NCBI GenBank assembly: GCA_049314535.1
Contig: JBMOEX010000057.1
Coordinates: 1-14,710, forward strand
Origin: LMEP-6097 sp049314535
Lineage (GTDB): Bacteria > Cyanobacteriota > Vampirovibrionia > LMEP-6097
Direction of reading: 5' to 3'
DNA length: 14,710 nucleotides
A model generated the notes under the pieces. That model saw nothing but the letters and a program-made list of their open reading frames with translations. It was not told the origin of the DNA and ran no database searches. Below, piece by piece: positions 1 through 8,900 of the stretch. The translations under genes and the position numbers were made by a program. Within the stretch, counting starts at the first letter, position 1. Each line of letters begins with the position of its first letter.

Positions 1-191
1 TAGAACTGCGATTAAAAGAAGCTCAAAAGCTTGGCTTTACTAAAGCCATAATCCCTACTTTAACTCCTGAATTAAAAATAAATTTAACACAATTAAAAAT
101 AAAAATTATTGAAGTTAGTAACATACAAGAAGCGGCCACAGCTTTTAAATTCACCAAACACTCTACAAACAATAAAGCCGCGACTAGATAA
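1..191 (+). CDS. radA: DNA repair protein RadA (Sms), C-terminal end only
   Basis: This is the last 62 codons of a reading frame that enters from the left edge (first full codon at 3, stop TAA at 189-191). It begins ELRLKEAQKLGFTKAIIP, which matches the end of the Lon-protease-like domain of RadA, where a conserved R-x-x-E-A-x-x-L-G-F helix is followed by a short strand and P. The tail then reads I-I-E-V-S-N-I-Q-E-A, the usual 'V-x-x-I/L-x-E-A' closing helix, and ends in a polar stretch rich in Lys, Asn and Thr. RadA is a hexameric DnaB-like branch-migration helicase that processes recombination intermediates. Its zinc finger, Walker motifs and KNRFG motif must lie outside the window, so the identification rests on this tail alone. 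It converges on the next gene with 6 bp between the stops and no obvious terminator. Confidence 0.72.
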   Translation, partial: ELRLKEAQKLGFTKAIIPTLTPELKINLTQLKIKIIEVSNIQEAATAFKFTKHSTNNKAATR

Positions 192-197
192 GGATGA

Positions 198-524
198 TCA
201 TCTTGCAAAAAAAGCCTGTGATTCTACACATTTGGCCAATTCCACTGGCAGATAAGCCCACTGTGAATCTTGCTGCCAGACTGGCTTTACATCGTGACCC
301 AACTCATAAACATAAAGACTTCTAATAATGGCGACAGCATTCTCATTAGACAAACCTCGAGGATCATTTACCAACTTGGTTTTTAAGCGCATAGCATCTT
401 TTTTGCTCTCACACAGTGCTGGCCCTTGATTCAGACCTGCATTTCTACATAAAATAGCCAGCCTGCCATCATCCCTCGGACAAGCTAGAACAAAATAATT
501 TTCATGATTATTTTGTTTACTCAT
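198..524 (-). CDS. hypothetical protein, 108 aa, orphan
   Basis: I do not recognise this protein. The frame runs from ATG (522-524) to TGA (198-200) and encodes 108 residues with no signal peptide and no membrane segment, so it is probably cytosolic. It has four cysteines (about residues 15, 26, 38 and 99) that are not spaced as a classic zinc finger, and four aromatic or Trp-containing patches near the C-terminus (V-W-Q-Q-D-S-Q-W). The start is supported by a GAGG about 11 bases upstream on the minus strand and by the convergent fit with radA. It is divergent from the lipoprotein/MNIO operon and shares its 181 bp upstream region, so co-regulation is possible. The ordinary amino-acid mix and the tight packing against radA argue that it is a real gene, but a spurious frame cannot be excluded. 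Confidence 0.6.
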   Translation of the reverse strand: MSKQNNHENYFVLACPRDDGRLAILCRNAGLNQGPALCESKKDAMRLKTKLVNDPRGLSNENAVAIIRSLYVYELGHDVKPVWQQDSQWAYLPVELAKCVESQAFFAR

Positions 525-547
525 AAAAAAATAGACCTCAACGTCAA

Positions 548-568
548 GTGAAAACCCCTATTTTTCAC
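548..568. promoter_or_regulatory. inverted repeat in the divergent intergenic region
   Basis: A 7-bp perfect dyad: GTGAAAA (548-554), 7-base spacer, TTTTCAC (562-568). It lies 24 bp from the start of the minus-strand orphan gene and 138 bp from the lipoprotein start. It could be an operator half-pair for either gene or a short hairpin in the orphan's leader. There is no clean T-run, so a terminator is less likely. In DNA this AT-rich a 7-bp dyad can arise by chance. Confidence 0.3.
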
Positions 569-607
569 AACTTAATCTTATATTAATATATCATAATGCA
601 GTGTAGG

Positions 608-631
608 TATGTATTTTACAAAAAATACATA
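608..631. promoter_or_regulatory. 10-bp perfect inverted repeat upstream of the operon
   Basis: The arms TATGTATTTT (608-617) and AAAATACATA (622-631) are perfect reverse complements around a 4-base spacer, and T residues follow at 632-636. A second perfect palindrome, TATATTAATATA, lies at 579-590. The dyad sits about 20 bp upstream of the candidate -35 of the lipoprotein gene, a usual place for an activator site. It could instead be a weak hairpin with a T-tail, but its stem has only one G-C pair, which makes a terminator unconvincing. The regulator is unknown. Confidence 0.4.
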
Positions 632-650
632 TTTTTCTAAAAAAATTAAA

Positions 651-678
651 TCGCTGAATAGCCTTGATAGGATAGAAT
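651..678 (+). promoter_or_regulatory. candidate sigma-70-type promoter of the lipoprotein/MNIO operon
   Basis: The -10 candidate is TAGAAT (673-678), one mismatch from consensus. A weak -35 candidate, TCGCTG (651-656), is 16 bp upstream. Transcription would begin near 685 and leave a leader of about 20 bases containing the strong ribosome binding site. The poor -35 would fit a promoter that needs an activator, for which the upstream dyad is a candidate site. Confidence 0.35.
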
Positions 679-693
679 ATCTAGAGAAAAGAT

Positions 694-699
694 AAGGAG
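694..699 (+). promoter_or_regulatory. strong ribosome binding site of the lipoprotein gene
   Basis: AAGGAG with a 6-base spacer to the ATG at 706 is a near-perfect Shine-Dalgarno. It stands out because most other genes in the window have weak or no such site. It fixes the lipoprotein start and suggests that the small peptide is made in larger amounts than the downstream products. Confidence 0.85.
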
Positions 700-705
700 A
701 TATCT

Positions 706-924
706 ATGAATAAACTATTAAAAATCTTTACATCACTAGTTCTTGTTTGTGGTTTCACAAGCGTACTAAATGCTTGTAACGTTAGCAAAGCACCAGAGAC
801 TGTAGAAGATCAAGTAGAAGCGGTTGATGTAGAAGAAGTAGAAGCTACTGCTGAAGCTGCACCAGCAACTGAAGAAGCTGCTGCTGCACCAGCTACAACA
901 GCTCCAGAGAAGAGTGCTCACTAA
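706..924 (+). CDS. small lipoprotein-type peptide, candidate MNIO substrate (precursor)
   Basis: The 72-residue product starts with a charged N-terminus (MNKLLK), a hydrophobic stretch (about 7-21) and a lipobox L-N-A-C with Cys24, so it should be exported and lipidated by signal peptidase II. The predicted mature part is 49 residues, strongly acidic and made almost only of Ala, Glu, Pro, Thr and Val, ending E-K-S-A-H. Its only cysteines are Cys15 inside the signal and the lipobox Cys24. A secreted small peptide directly before MNIO and DUF2063 genes is where bufferin-type precursors sit, so I infer that it is the substrate. Unlike bufferins and HvfA it lacks a cysteine-rich or EGKCG core, so any modification would have to fall on Cys24, Asn25, Asp/Glu or the C-terminal end. 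Alternatively it is a plain membrane-anchored spacer lipoprotein. The last 11 bases overlap the next gene, implying translational coupling. Confidence 0.75.
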   Translation: MNKLLKIFTSLVLVCGFTSVLNACNVSKAPETVEDQVEAVDVEEVEATAEAAPATEEAAAAPATTAPEKSAH

Positions 925-2068
925 TAAGCTTAAATTTTATGGCTTAGGAATTGGACTCCGAGACGAGATTCAGAAAGATATTCTCAGTTACTTAGAGGCC
1001 TCTTCCAAACAAACACTAATTCAATGGCTGGAAATAATTCCAGAAAACTACATTAATAACGGGGGATTACCTCGCAAGCGTTTCGAAGAAGTGCTTGCTA
1101 AGGGGGTCCCCCTTATTCCTCATGGGGTAAATTTAAGCATCGGCTCTGCCCCCCAAAACAAAAAACGCTTAGAGTTTGATTTTTATTTACTTAGAGGACT
1201 TAAAGAGCTTTTTGAAGAAATTAAGGCTCCTTGGTTTTCAGATCATTTAGTTAATTCACGGATCGGTTCTCATTATTTTCAAGAACTAATCCCTGTACCC
1301 TTTACAAAAGAAGCTGCGGAAGTAGTAGCTAACAATATTAAATATCTCGAAGATTATTTTCAGCTTCCCTTTCTCTTCGAGAATCCTAGTTATTACACTA
1401 ATTATGGTCTGCGTGAACTTCGCGAACAAACTTTTATAAACCTCGTACTAGAAAAGGCTCGCTGTGGTTTTTTACTGGATATTAATAACGTTCTTGTTAA
1501 TTCTATGAATCATAGATATCTACCAAAGCCATTCCTAGACGACTTGGATCTCAAAAGAGTAGTACAGGTACATCTTGGTGGATTAAAACGTGGTTATACA
1601 TCAAAATTAACAGGTCATAAAATTAAAGCTTTAGACTCACATGGTGAAGCTGTTTCTGACACAGCATTAGATCTTTTTTCTTACATTATAAAAAAAACCA
1701 AAGTAAAAGCAGTACTGCTAGAGCGTGATATGAATTTCTCTGAGGAAGGTTTCCTCGGCCTAATCTATGAATTAAAACAAATTCGTAAAATCATGGATAG
1801 TAAATATGATTCAGAAGAAGAAATCGAAGCTGAAAAAACTAAGCTTGCAGCTAATCAAACAGAAAACATTAGTAGTGCTGAACCCGTGACACTAGAGACA
1901 GAAGCAAACAACAGACCTGCTTCACCCCTAATTGACAATAAAGCAGCAAATTTAAATATAAATCCTATATATACTCCAGCTAGCACAGCCGTTATTCCTG
2001 ATCTAGCTAAAAACCAACTAGCAAATGACTTAGATTCCTTAAATGACGAACTCTCAGATCTAGGATAA
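914..2068 (+). CDS. MNIO family (DUF692) multinuclear iron oxidase, BufB/MbnB-like, with C-terminal extension
   Basis: DUF692 proteins are TIM-barrel enzymes with two or three iron ions that oxidatively remodel peptide side chains (MbnB, TglH, BufB). The family marks are all in order: G-I-G-L-R (11-16), E-I-I-P-E-N-Y (40-46), H-G-V-N-L-S-I-G (70-77), S-D-H-L (109-112), E-N-P-S-Y (156-160), L-L-D-I-N-N-V (187-193) with H200, V-H-L-G-G (219-223), D-S-H (241-243) and L-E-R-D (269-272). Most expected metal ligands are therefore present. Two departures are seen: the usual H-L-A-G-H has Leu in place of the second His, and residues about 300-384 form a polar, probably disordered tail beyond the usual family end near 290. 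The start is GTG at 914, inside the lipoprotein gene. It puts the first conserved strand about ten residues in, as in relatives, and makes an 11-base coupling overlap. Confidence 0.93.
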   Translation: MLTNKLKFYGLGIGLRDEIQKDILSYLEASSKQTLIQWLEIIPENYINNGGLPRKRFEEVLAKGVPLIPHGVNLSIGSAPQNKKRLEFDFYLLRGLKELFEEIKAPWFSDHLVNSRIGSHYFQELIPVPFTKEAAEVVANNIKYLEDYFQLPFLFENPSYYTNYGLRELREQTFINLVLEKARCGFLLDINNVLVNSMNHRYLPKPFLDDLDLKRVVQVHLGGLKRGYTSKLTGHKIKALDSHGEAVSDTALDLFSYIIKKTKVKAVLLERDMNFSEEGFLGLIYELKQIRKIMDSKYDSEEEIEAEKTKLAANQTENISSAEPVTLETEANNRPASPLIDNKAANLNINPIYTPASTAVIPDLAKNQLANDLDSLNDELSDLG

Positions 2069-2097
2069 ACCGAAGTAAACTGGGAAAATATCCTTTA

Positions 2098-2874
2098 ATG
2101 GCACAGCTTTATCAAATACAGCAAGAAATAAAAAAATACTTTATGGGCAAAACTGCTAACCCTAAAATCCTTTCCCCGCAAGTCCAAAAGGAGCTGAGTG
2201 TTTATAAGAGTCTCGCTTTAGAGAAAATAAATATCACCATGAAACAAAGTTTTCCACTCTGTTTCAAAATTCTTAAAGACTACTGGGGAGAAATCATCGT
2301 CGATTTTTATCATAACTTTCCAAGTAAATCAGCTATTTATCTTCAAATGAGCAAAAACTTCTCTGAGTATTTAAAAAGTCTGAAATTTAAAATGAAATTT
2401 AGAAATGCAAACTTTCCAAAATGGTTAAACGAATTAGCAGAATATGAATGGGCCGAATTAGATCTTTCTACCTTTCATCCACAGGATTTTGTAAATTCTG
2501 AAAGAAAAAAAGATTTAAATGAGGGAGATTACGTTAAATTGATGAAAGCTCATAAGATTTTTAAATTTGATTACCCAGTAAGTAAAATCGTTGAACATTT
2601 AAATAGCAAACGTAAAATCTATAATCTCGCTTTTTTTAAAAAACAGAAAGAAACTTTACTGATTTTCAGAGATAAACAGGATAAAGTAAGATATTTCCTG
2701 CTTTCACCTGGAAGTTATTTTTTAGTCGATAATTTAAGATATGGAATAGGACTCGGGGATTTATATGAAAAATTCATAGATAAATTTAATATCAAGGAAA
2801 AAGAAATACCTGATACTAATCAGAAAATCCAAAGTTTACTCTCGAATTTTAAACAACAGGGGATTTTAACCTGA
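2098..2874 (+). CDS. DUF2063 (BufC/HvfC/MbnC-like) MNIO partner protein
   Basis: The 258-residue protein has the two-part layout of DUF2063 proteins. The N-terminal helical domain (about 1-125) carries the family signature M-K-Q-S-F-P-L (48-54), Y-H-N-F-P-S-K-S (71-78), F-S-E-Y-L and F-P-K-W-L-N-E-L-A-E-Y-E-W-A (106-119). The C-terminal domain (about 145-245) holds the usual hydrophobic strand/helix end with Y-P-V-S-K-I and L-S-P-G-S-Y-F. Family members bind the precursor peptide and present it to the MNIO enzyme, and the two form a heterodimer. It lies 29 bases after the MNIO gene on the same strand, so the pair should be made together. No recognisable Shine-Dalgarno precedes its ATG. The usual fourth gene of buf/hvf operons, a DoxX-like membrane protein, is absent here; the giant gene takes that place. 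Confidence 0.88.
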   Translation: MAQLYQIQQEIKKYFMGKTANPKILSPQVQKELSVYKSLALEKINITMKQSFPLCFKILKDYWGEIIVDFYHNFPSKSAIYLQMSKNFSEYLKSLKFKMKFRNANFPKWLNELAEYEWAELDLSTFHPQDFVNSERKKDLNEGDYVKLMKAHKIFKFDYPVSKIVEHLNSKRKIYNLAFFKKQKETLLIFRDKQDKVRYFLLSPGSYFLVDNLRYGIGLGDLYEKFIDKFNIKEKEIPDTNQKIQSLLSNFKQQGILT

Positions 2875-2912
2875 CTTTAACCTAATTTTGGATCTAGTCT
2901 AATAGATAGGGT

Positions 2913-5900
2913 ATGTCGACGCCATTTATTAATCCGTATGAGACTAAGGACGTAGTTGCCACGTCACTTAATAACCTTGATAAGCAAAGTCAAGACATAA
3001 TCTCTTATTTAGATGGTCTTTTCTCGTCTGAAACCGTCAAGGATAAGCAAATAATTCTTGATGACGGTACTGTAGAAACTTTAAAACCTTTTGAAGTAGC
3101 AAATAGCCAAGGTGCTTTCTGGGATAAAGGCACTACTTATTATTTTCAACCTGTCGCAGATAGGCTCAGGGAAATTAGTTTAGAAATACAGGGGAAATTA
3201 AATCCAACAGATGTTTCAGCCACTCTTAAAGCTGGAATTACGGGTCTCTTTTCAAAGACTTTAGATGATAGTAGAGAGACAGTATTAGGTACTAATAATC
3301 CAAATGCTGATGATTTCGCTAACGATTGGACATATGAGAAGTGGTACAACGATCCTGATGTTCTTAATATTAATGATCTAGATACTTTTCTTAAGAAAGT
3401 CGGAACAGCTGCCTTTAAAATGGTTGATGCCGTTGGAGATACTGGTCAGCTTATAACAAATACTAGTGGTCTTAAAATTAACATTAGTAATTTAGAAGAT
3501 GTAGCTAAACTACTCGATGACGGTGATAATTTTTACAACGACGACAATACAATTGATAACCCAAATACAACAACAGTTATTGAGGGTGCTGATTCTAACA
3601 AGCAACCTGAATTTTATCTCATTGGTAATAGAAAATTACCGGTCTTTGGGGCTGTCGAAAATGCTCCAGACCCAAATGCTCAGAAGGCAAATTTGACCTC
3701 TAAATACCCTGGTGGAACAACTAACGCAGCATACAAACAAGATCTCTATAATTATCAAAATAAACGAATCGATCCTAATAATATTTACTGGAATGACCCG
3801 ACCTTTCCAAAAGAGCCTGAAGAAGTTTTTTATGACATGGTAGCAATAGCAATTACTCAGCAAAAAGTAGGCGAGTATAAAAGCTCTGCACCAAATGATA
3901 TAAGAACTATGAATACTGCAACTGCTGAAAGCGCCCGGAATAGTCTTAAGAATATCGCTGGTAATTATTTCAAGGATAATGAAGCTTGGTATAATTCATT
4001 CCCCCGTAATTTAGATCCTAAGGCTCTACCCCCTACACCTAAGCCTCCTGCTTTTCTTCTTAGTAAATCTGCTAGCGGCAAAATAGATTACACTCTTGAT
4101 GGTTCTTACGGTGCTTTTAAAGCTACTGATACGGGTAACTTAGCAAGTTTAATTTCTGATGCGACTGATATTGGTACTACCGACGTCACTGCTACATTAA
4201 AAAACTGGAACCTTGGTCCACCACCTGGTATAAGTGCAATGACACACAGCAGTAATATTGACAGGATTACTAAATATTACACTCAGTCCTACATAAGTAG
4301 CTCCATAACCTCCACTTTTGGAAAAAAAGATGCTGCAATATCCACAAAGAGCTTCTTAATTCATGAAGCTCTGAATAACTTAAATCCATCACAAAACCCC
4401 TACCTCGAAGAAGTTGGTGGTGAAGATGACAAAGATGTGGTTAAGTTTAATGACCTCCTCGCTGATGCGAGTGGCTATTTACGAAGCCCAGGAAATACTG
4501 CAAATACACATGTGTCAAATCAAATGACGCAATTAATGGATTTATTTCTTGAAAATTTTGATATTAAGACAAATCGCTATGTAGAGGATAAAAGAACCTT
4601 AGTCGATTTATTTTCAGGGAAATTACTGAAAACGGCTGGGGAAAACGCTGAAGTTCAAAAAACATTATTCCAAAACATCAACTCAGCAACAAAAGATATA
4701 AGTTCTCAAATTAAAAATACCCTTACAAGAGGCGTTCCAAATTCTGCGGAGAGCCAATTCACCTTAGACCTATTTAACCAAACTGCTGTTAGGAAGGAGG
4801 ATTATGGTCTTTCACCTAATCCAGCAGATCCTACCCAACATTTCTTGCCGAGCTCTTGGGCGAATAATAAAGATAAATACCTGCCTGCTATGTATTATTA
4901 CAATCCATTAAACCCGAATCCAAGCGGTGATGCAGCCAACAATACACTTAATGGTACTGATGCCAAAAATGGTTTACCTGCGGGCTTTCCAATCATGGAT
5001 GTTCGGGATTTTGATCAATTTTTTAAAGCGACTAAACTAGCACTAACTAATCACATAATGAATTATTTAAACACTGGTGGTGCTTCATTCATAACCGCAA
5101 ATAACTTAGCTGGTTTATACAATGAAATGGGAGCTTTTCTTACTGATGCTACTACCACAACCTATCCTGGCTGGGCAGATGCTGGTTTTGCCACTGACAA
5201 CAGCCAAGCCGCTATGCTGGCTAGCACCACCGCTATATTTGGAACCCTAGATTTGAGTCCTACTGGTGATAAGACGAGTTTCTCCAGAGCAATTCAACTT
5301 TATAAATCATTAGATAAGATCATTGATAATATGCAAGATCGTGTTTCATCAGTTGGACAGAGTGTACCCAAGATTCCAAGACCAATAAATTCGAGCGTAA
5401 TCAACCCTAGTACAGGGCTAGCCGTTACACTAACTTTACAAAGTTCTATTACTGGCTATGGGGATAAGCCAAGTCCTAAATTAGTAAAAAGTTTTCTTGA
5501 TATGCATGAAGATACTAAAGCCGTTAGTGCAGATGCTAATGCAGATAGCCTTAACAGAATTAGCTACCTGATAAATACCTTTGATGATTATTCTAAATTT
5601 TCTCAAAATAGCGCTTTCGAAGGTATTTACGCTGGTGAAGTTTTTGAAGCAGATAAACAAAATTTCGCTAATGTTAATACGAAGAAACCCGAACCTGGTC
5701 CAGATGGCTCAATGCCAGAAGATAAAAGTATACCAAAACCTGAGATGGCAGCCTTGAGCAGTTCAGTTGTAATAACTAAACTTGGTCAAATATTAACAAA
5801 CAAGGTTAACGACCTTGTCGCAGAGAATGATGTTATTGGTATTGATGCTGTTACAAGGAAGGATGGTCCAAATGCAAATATCGGAAAAATAGACACAACC

Positions 5901-8900
5901 ACATTATCTGGGTCTAAAGAATCACAAACATATTTAAACAATATTTTAAAACAAATTTCTTCATTATCAGGAACAAACCTTAATGTAGATGTATCTCCTG
6001 TAGTTGCTTTGATATCCAATAAGATAGAAGAAGCGATGCAAACTCTTATCAAGGAAACGGATGTAGGTGGAAGTAACGCTACACGCATGGTCTTTATAGA
6101 TGATAAAACTATTGATGAATTAATAAGTCTTCGTAATACGCTCGAGAGAGTCGGCACTGGATCTGGTACGCCAATGGACAAGTTAAAGCAGCTACTCAAC
6201 AATGCGGATCTTGATGGATTAAAAGTACTAGCATACCCAAATGTTGATTCTACACATAATGCTCCTGGTTATTATAAATTCAACTCACTAACAGATGTTC
6301 AGAAAAAGCTAATAAATGATATCAGAGATGGAAATTTTAAGATTGATTCTACTAGCGTACCTCCTACTTACACCCTTGACGGTGTGACAACATCACTGCC
6401 AGAAACGAATCTCCCAGATGGTATTTTAAACACTTTAGGTACCTTAGCCGCGAACATCAATACTATGCTCGACGCGAGCCAAAAGGAGAAGCCACCAAGG
6501 ATAATCGACCCAGAAGACTTACGCAATAAGTTACTCATTGATGTTAATTCTGCATTGAGTAACGCAAAGCTTGACTTCACTGCTCTTACTGCTACTACCA
6601 GTGGAAATAATGTAAGCTACAACGCAATTGTAAATGCAGATGTATACAATCCACCTACTTCTCCAGTGACTATGGCTTCTCTGTTAAGAAGTGATGCTGC
6701 TGGAGGTAACGCTGCTGATAGAACCAGAGCACAAGATATTATACGAGCAAGAAAAGATTTACTAGAAAAATTGCTATATGAGAATACAATTGGTGGAGTA
6801 GCAATCAATAAACTAAATAAAGGGAATGCTTCAAATCCTTACAAGGATTTACTTAATCCTACTACTTACAGTGCATTAGATCCAGCTAATCTGAGTCCTT
6901 CGTTACCATCTAATTTGACGGACATCACTACTACAACTGTTTTCCAAAAACATATAGGTAATATTGATACTTTTATCAAGGGCGTTAATAATAGCTTAAT
7001 TAATGCAACACTAGAAAATCCTCCTAGAAATATTGATCCAACAACAAATCTAAATAAGCCAGAAAATGATCCAATAATCGCTTTAAGTAGACTTGCTCAA
7101 CTTGATTTTACGGGACTAAAAAATCCCACTAAGAGTGTTTGGGCAAACATTACTGACCCCTTAAGTACAAGCCAATTAGCTACTATAAAACAGAGGCTTA
7201 TTGATTCTGATGTGGGCGGAGCCCCTATCACAAATAACGCCAATAAGATAAATATTCTAGCAGCAAGAAAAAATCTTTTAGAATTTTTCCTAGAAGGCAA
7301 AAAACTAGACCCAAAAGTACTAAACCCAGCAGCAGCAGTTAATAATAATAATAGCTATCTAATCACAGAGATAAAAACTCATACTAGATATAAGCACCTA
7401 ATCAGTCCTGTAACTTACGATTATCCCGACGACGACTTAATTACTGGTACTGGTACTACTAGTCTTGTTAATGCCAAACGATCAGATCCATTAACCCTCA
7501 ACAGTACAGTAGATAATTCTAAAGCTGACTCTTTCACCCTGAAAGAAATAATGAAGGGAGATGCTGACTATACAAATTCCTTAAACGACTTAGAAACTGT
7601 AATGGGAAATTCGGCGGGATTTACTACAGCGAATAAACAACTCTATATCAGAAAGATGCAGCATTTCAATATACTTTTTAATACACTTTCTGGTGGTACT
7701 ACTAACAATCCGCCACTCGCTGCTTTTGGAACACCTCCTGCATTGTTCCCCCCCTTACCCCTCGCCCCCACTCAAAATTTGAGAGAGTATATAGAATCCT
7801 TAGCTAGCGGCACTAGCATTACTGCCTCCACAGAATTTCAAACGATACTTACGAAAGTAACAAATCTAATACCCATAACTGAAAATATAAATGCACTAGA
7901 AGTTTCCTTAGCAGGCGAAATTAAAAAACCTAAAGCTGGGCCAGAATCTGAAATATACTCTACTCTCCACTTATTTAATCAAATTGAAGATCAAACTCCC
8001 TCCGCAGGCTACGAAGCTGGAATACTACAGTTATTAAATAAAAGACAGATTAAAGATGGTAGTAATATCATAGATTTAAAGCACCGAGAAGCTGCAGCTA
8101 TCTCGCCTAAAGATGGACTATATCAATATAGTGGTTATGAGGCTAATAAGGACTATTTAAAGCCCACAAACTCACCCTCCATCAGTGGTCGCAATAAAGC
8201 ACCAGACACGAGTACTTATCCTAATGAGGGCTGGGATCTAAACCAATTATTAACGACTAGATATATAGCTATTACGGATTTGCCACCATTTCTTACATTA
8301 ACAAAAGCCCGAGACTTCCTTGCCGGTCTAAATGAAGTCTATAAAGACATGCAGGCATCTAAAAGCCCGGTAATAAAAGAACAGCTTAAGGTCTTCGATC
8401 TATGGTTAAGAAATAATTCCTTCTCACCTATTAGTGATGCTGCTTTAAGAGGAAAAGATAGCCTTGAAGCAGATATAAATATATTAGACCATATAACAAA
8501 AGGTGCTACTGATGCTACTGGTAATATTACAACCACAACAATAAACACCTTTCTTACAGCTTCAAAAGCAGCTGCAGTAAATAATAAAAAACTCCTTGAA
8601 GATCTTGATGATATTAGAACTGCTGGTAAAGGCTTTGCGCAGAGGATTGACGATGGTTTATCTGCAACAAAACTAAGAAATTATTTTCAGGAAAATATTT
8701 TTTACCCTAGTGATGCTCCTTTTCCCAAAGCCCTTCCAGGTGACACTAGAGCAGATTTAACTAAAGACTATTTTGGCTGGCCTTTGAATAACAGTAACTT
8801 ACCTGTATTTGGGGTAAATATCTTTGGTCGTGATCCAATTTCAGGAACTACATACACAGTACCGTCAAATATACAGGCTTATTACGCTAATGCAAATTCA

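Noticed and set aside
23..208. Minus-strand frame of 61 codons over the radA end, with a hydrophobic stretch
   Set aside because: It is antisense to the radA tail and overlaps the 3' end of the orphan gene; the hydrophobic look comes from AT-rich codons.
2889..2908. ATCTA/TAGAT hairpin between the DUF2063 gene and the giant gene
   Set aside because: A 5-bp AT-rich stem without a T-tail is not a terminator. The genes are better read as one operon.
5786..6202. Open frame of 138 codons antisense to the giant gene, and several shorter ones
   Set aside because: Composition mirrors the sense codons, there is no Shine-Dalgarno or family match, and they lie wholly within the intact 2213-codon frame.
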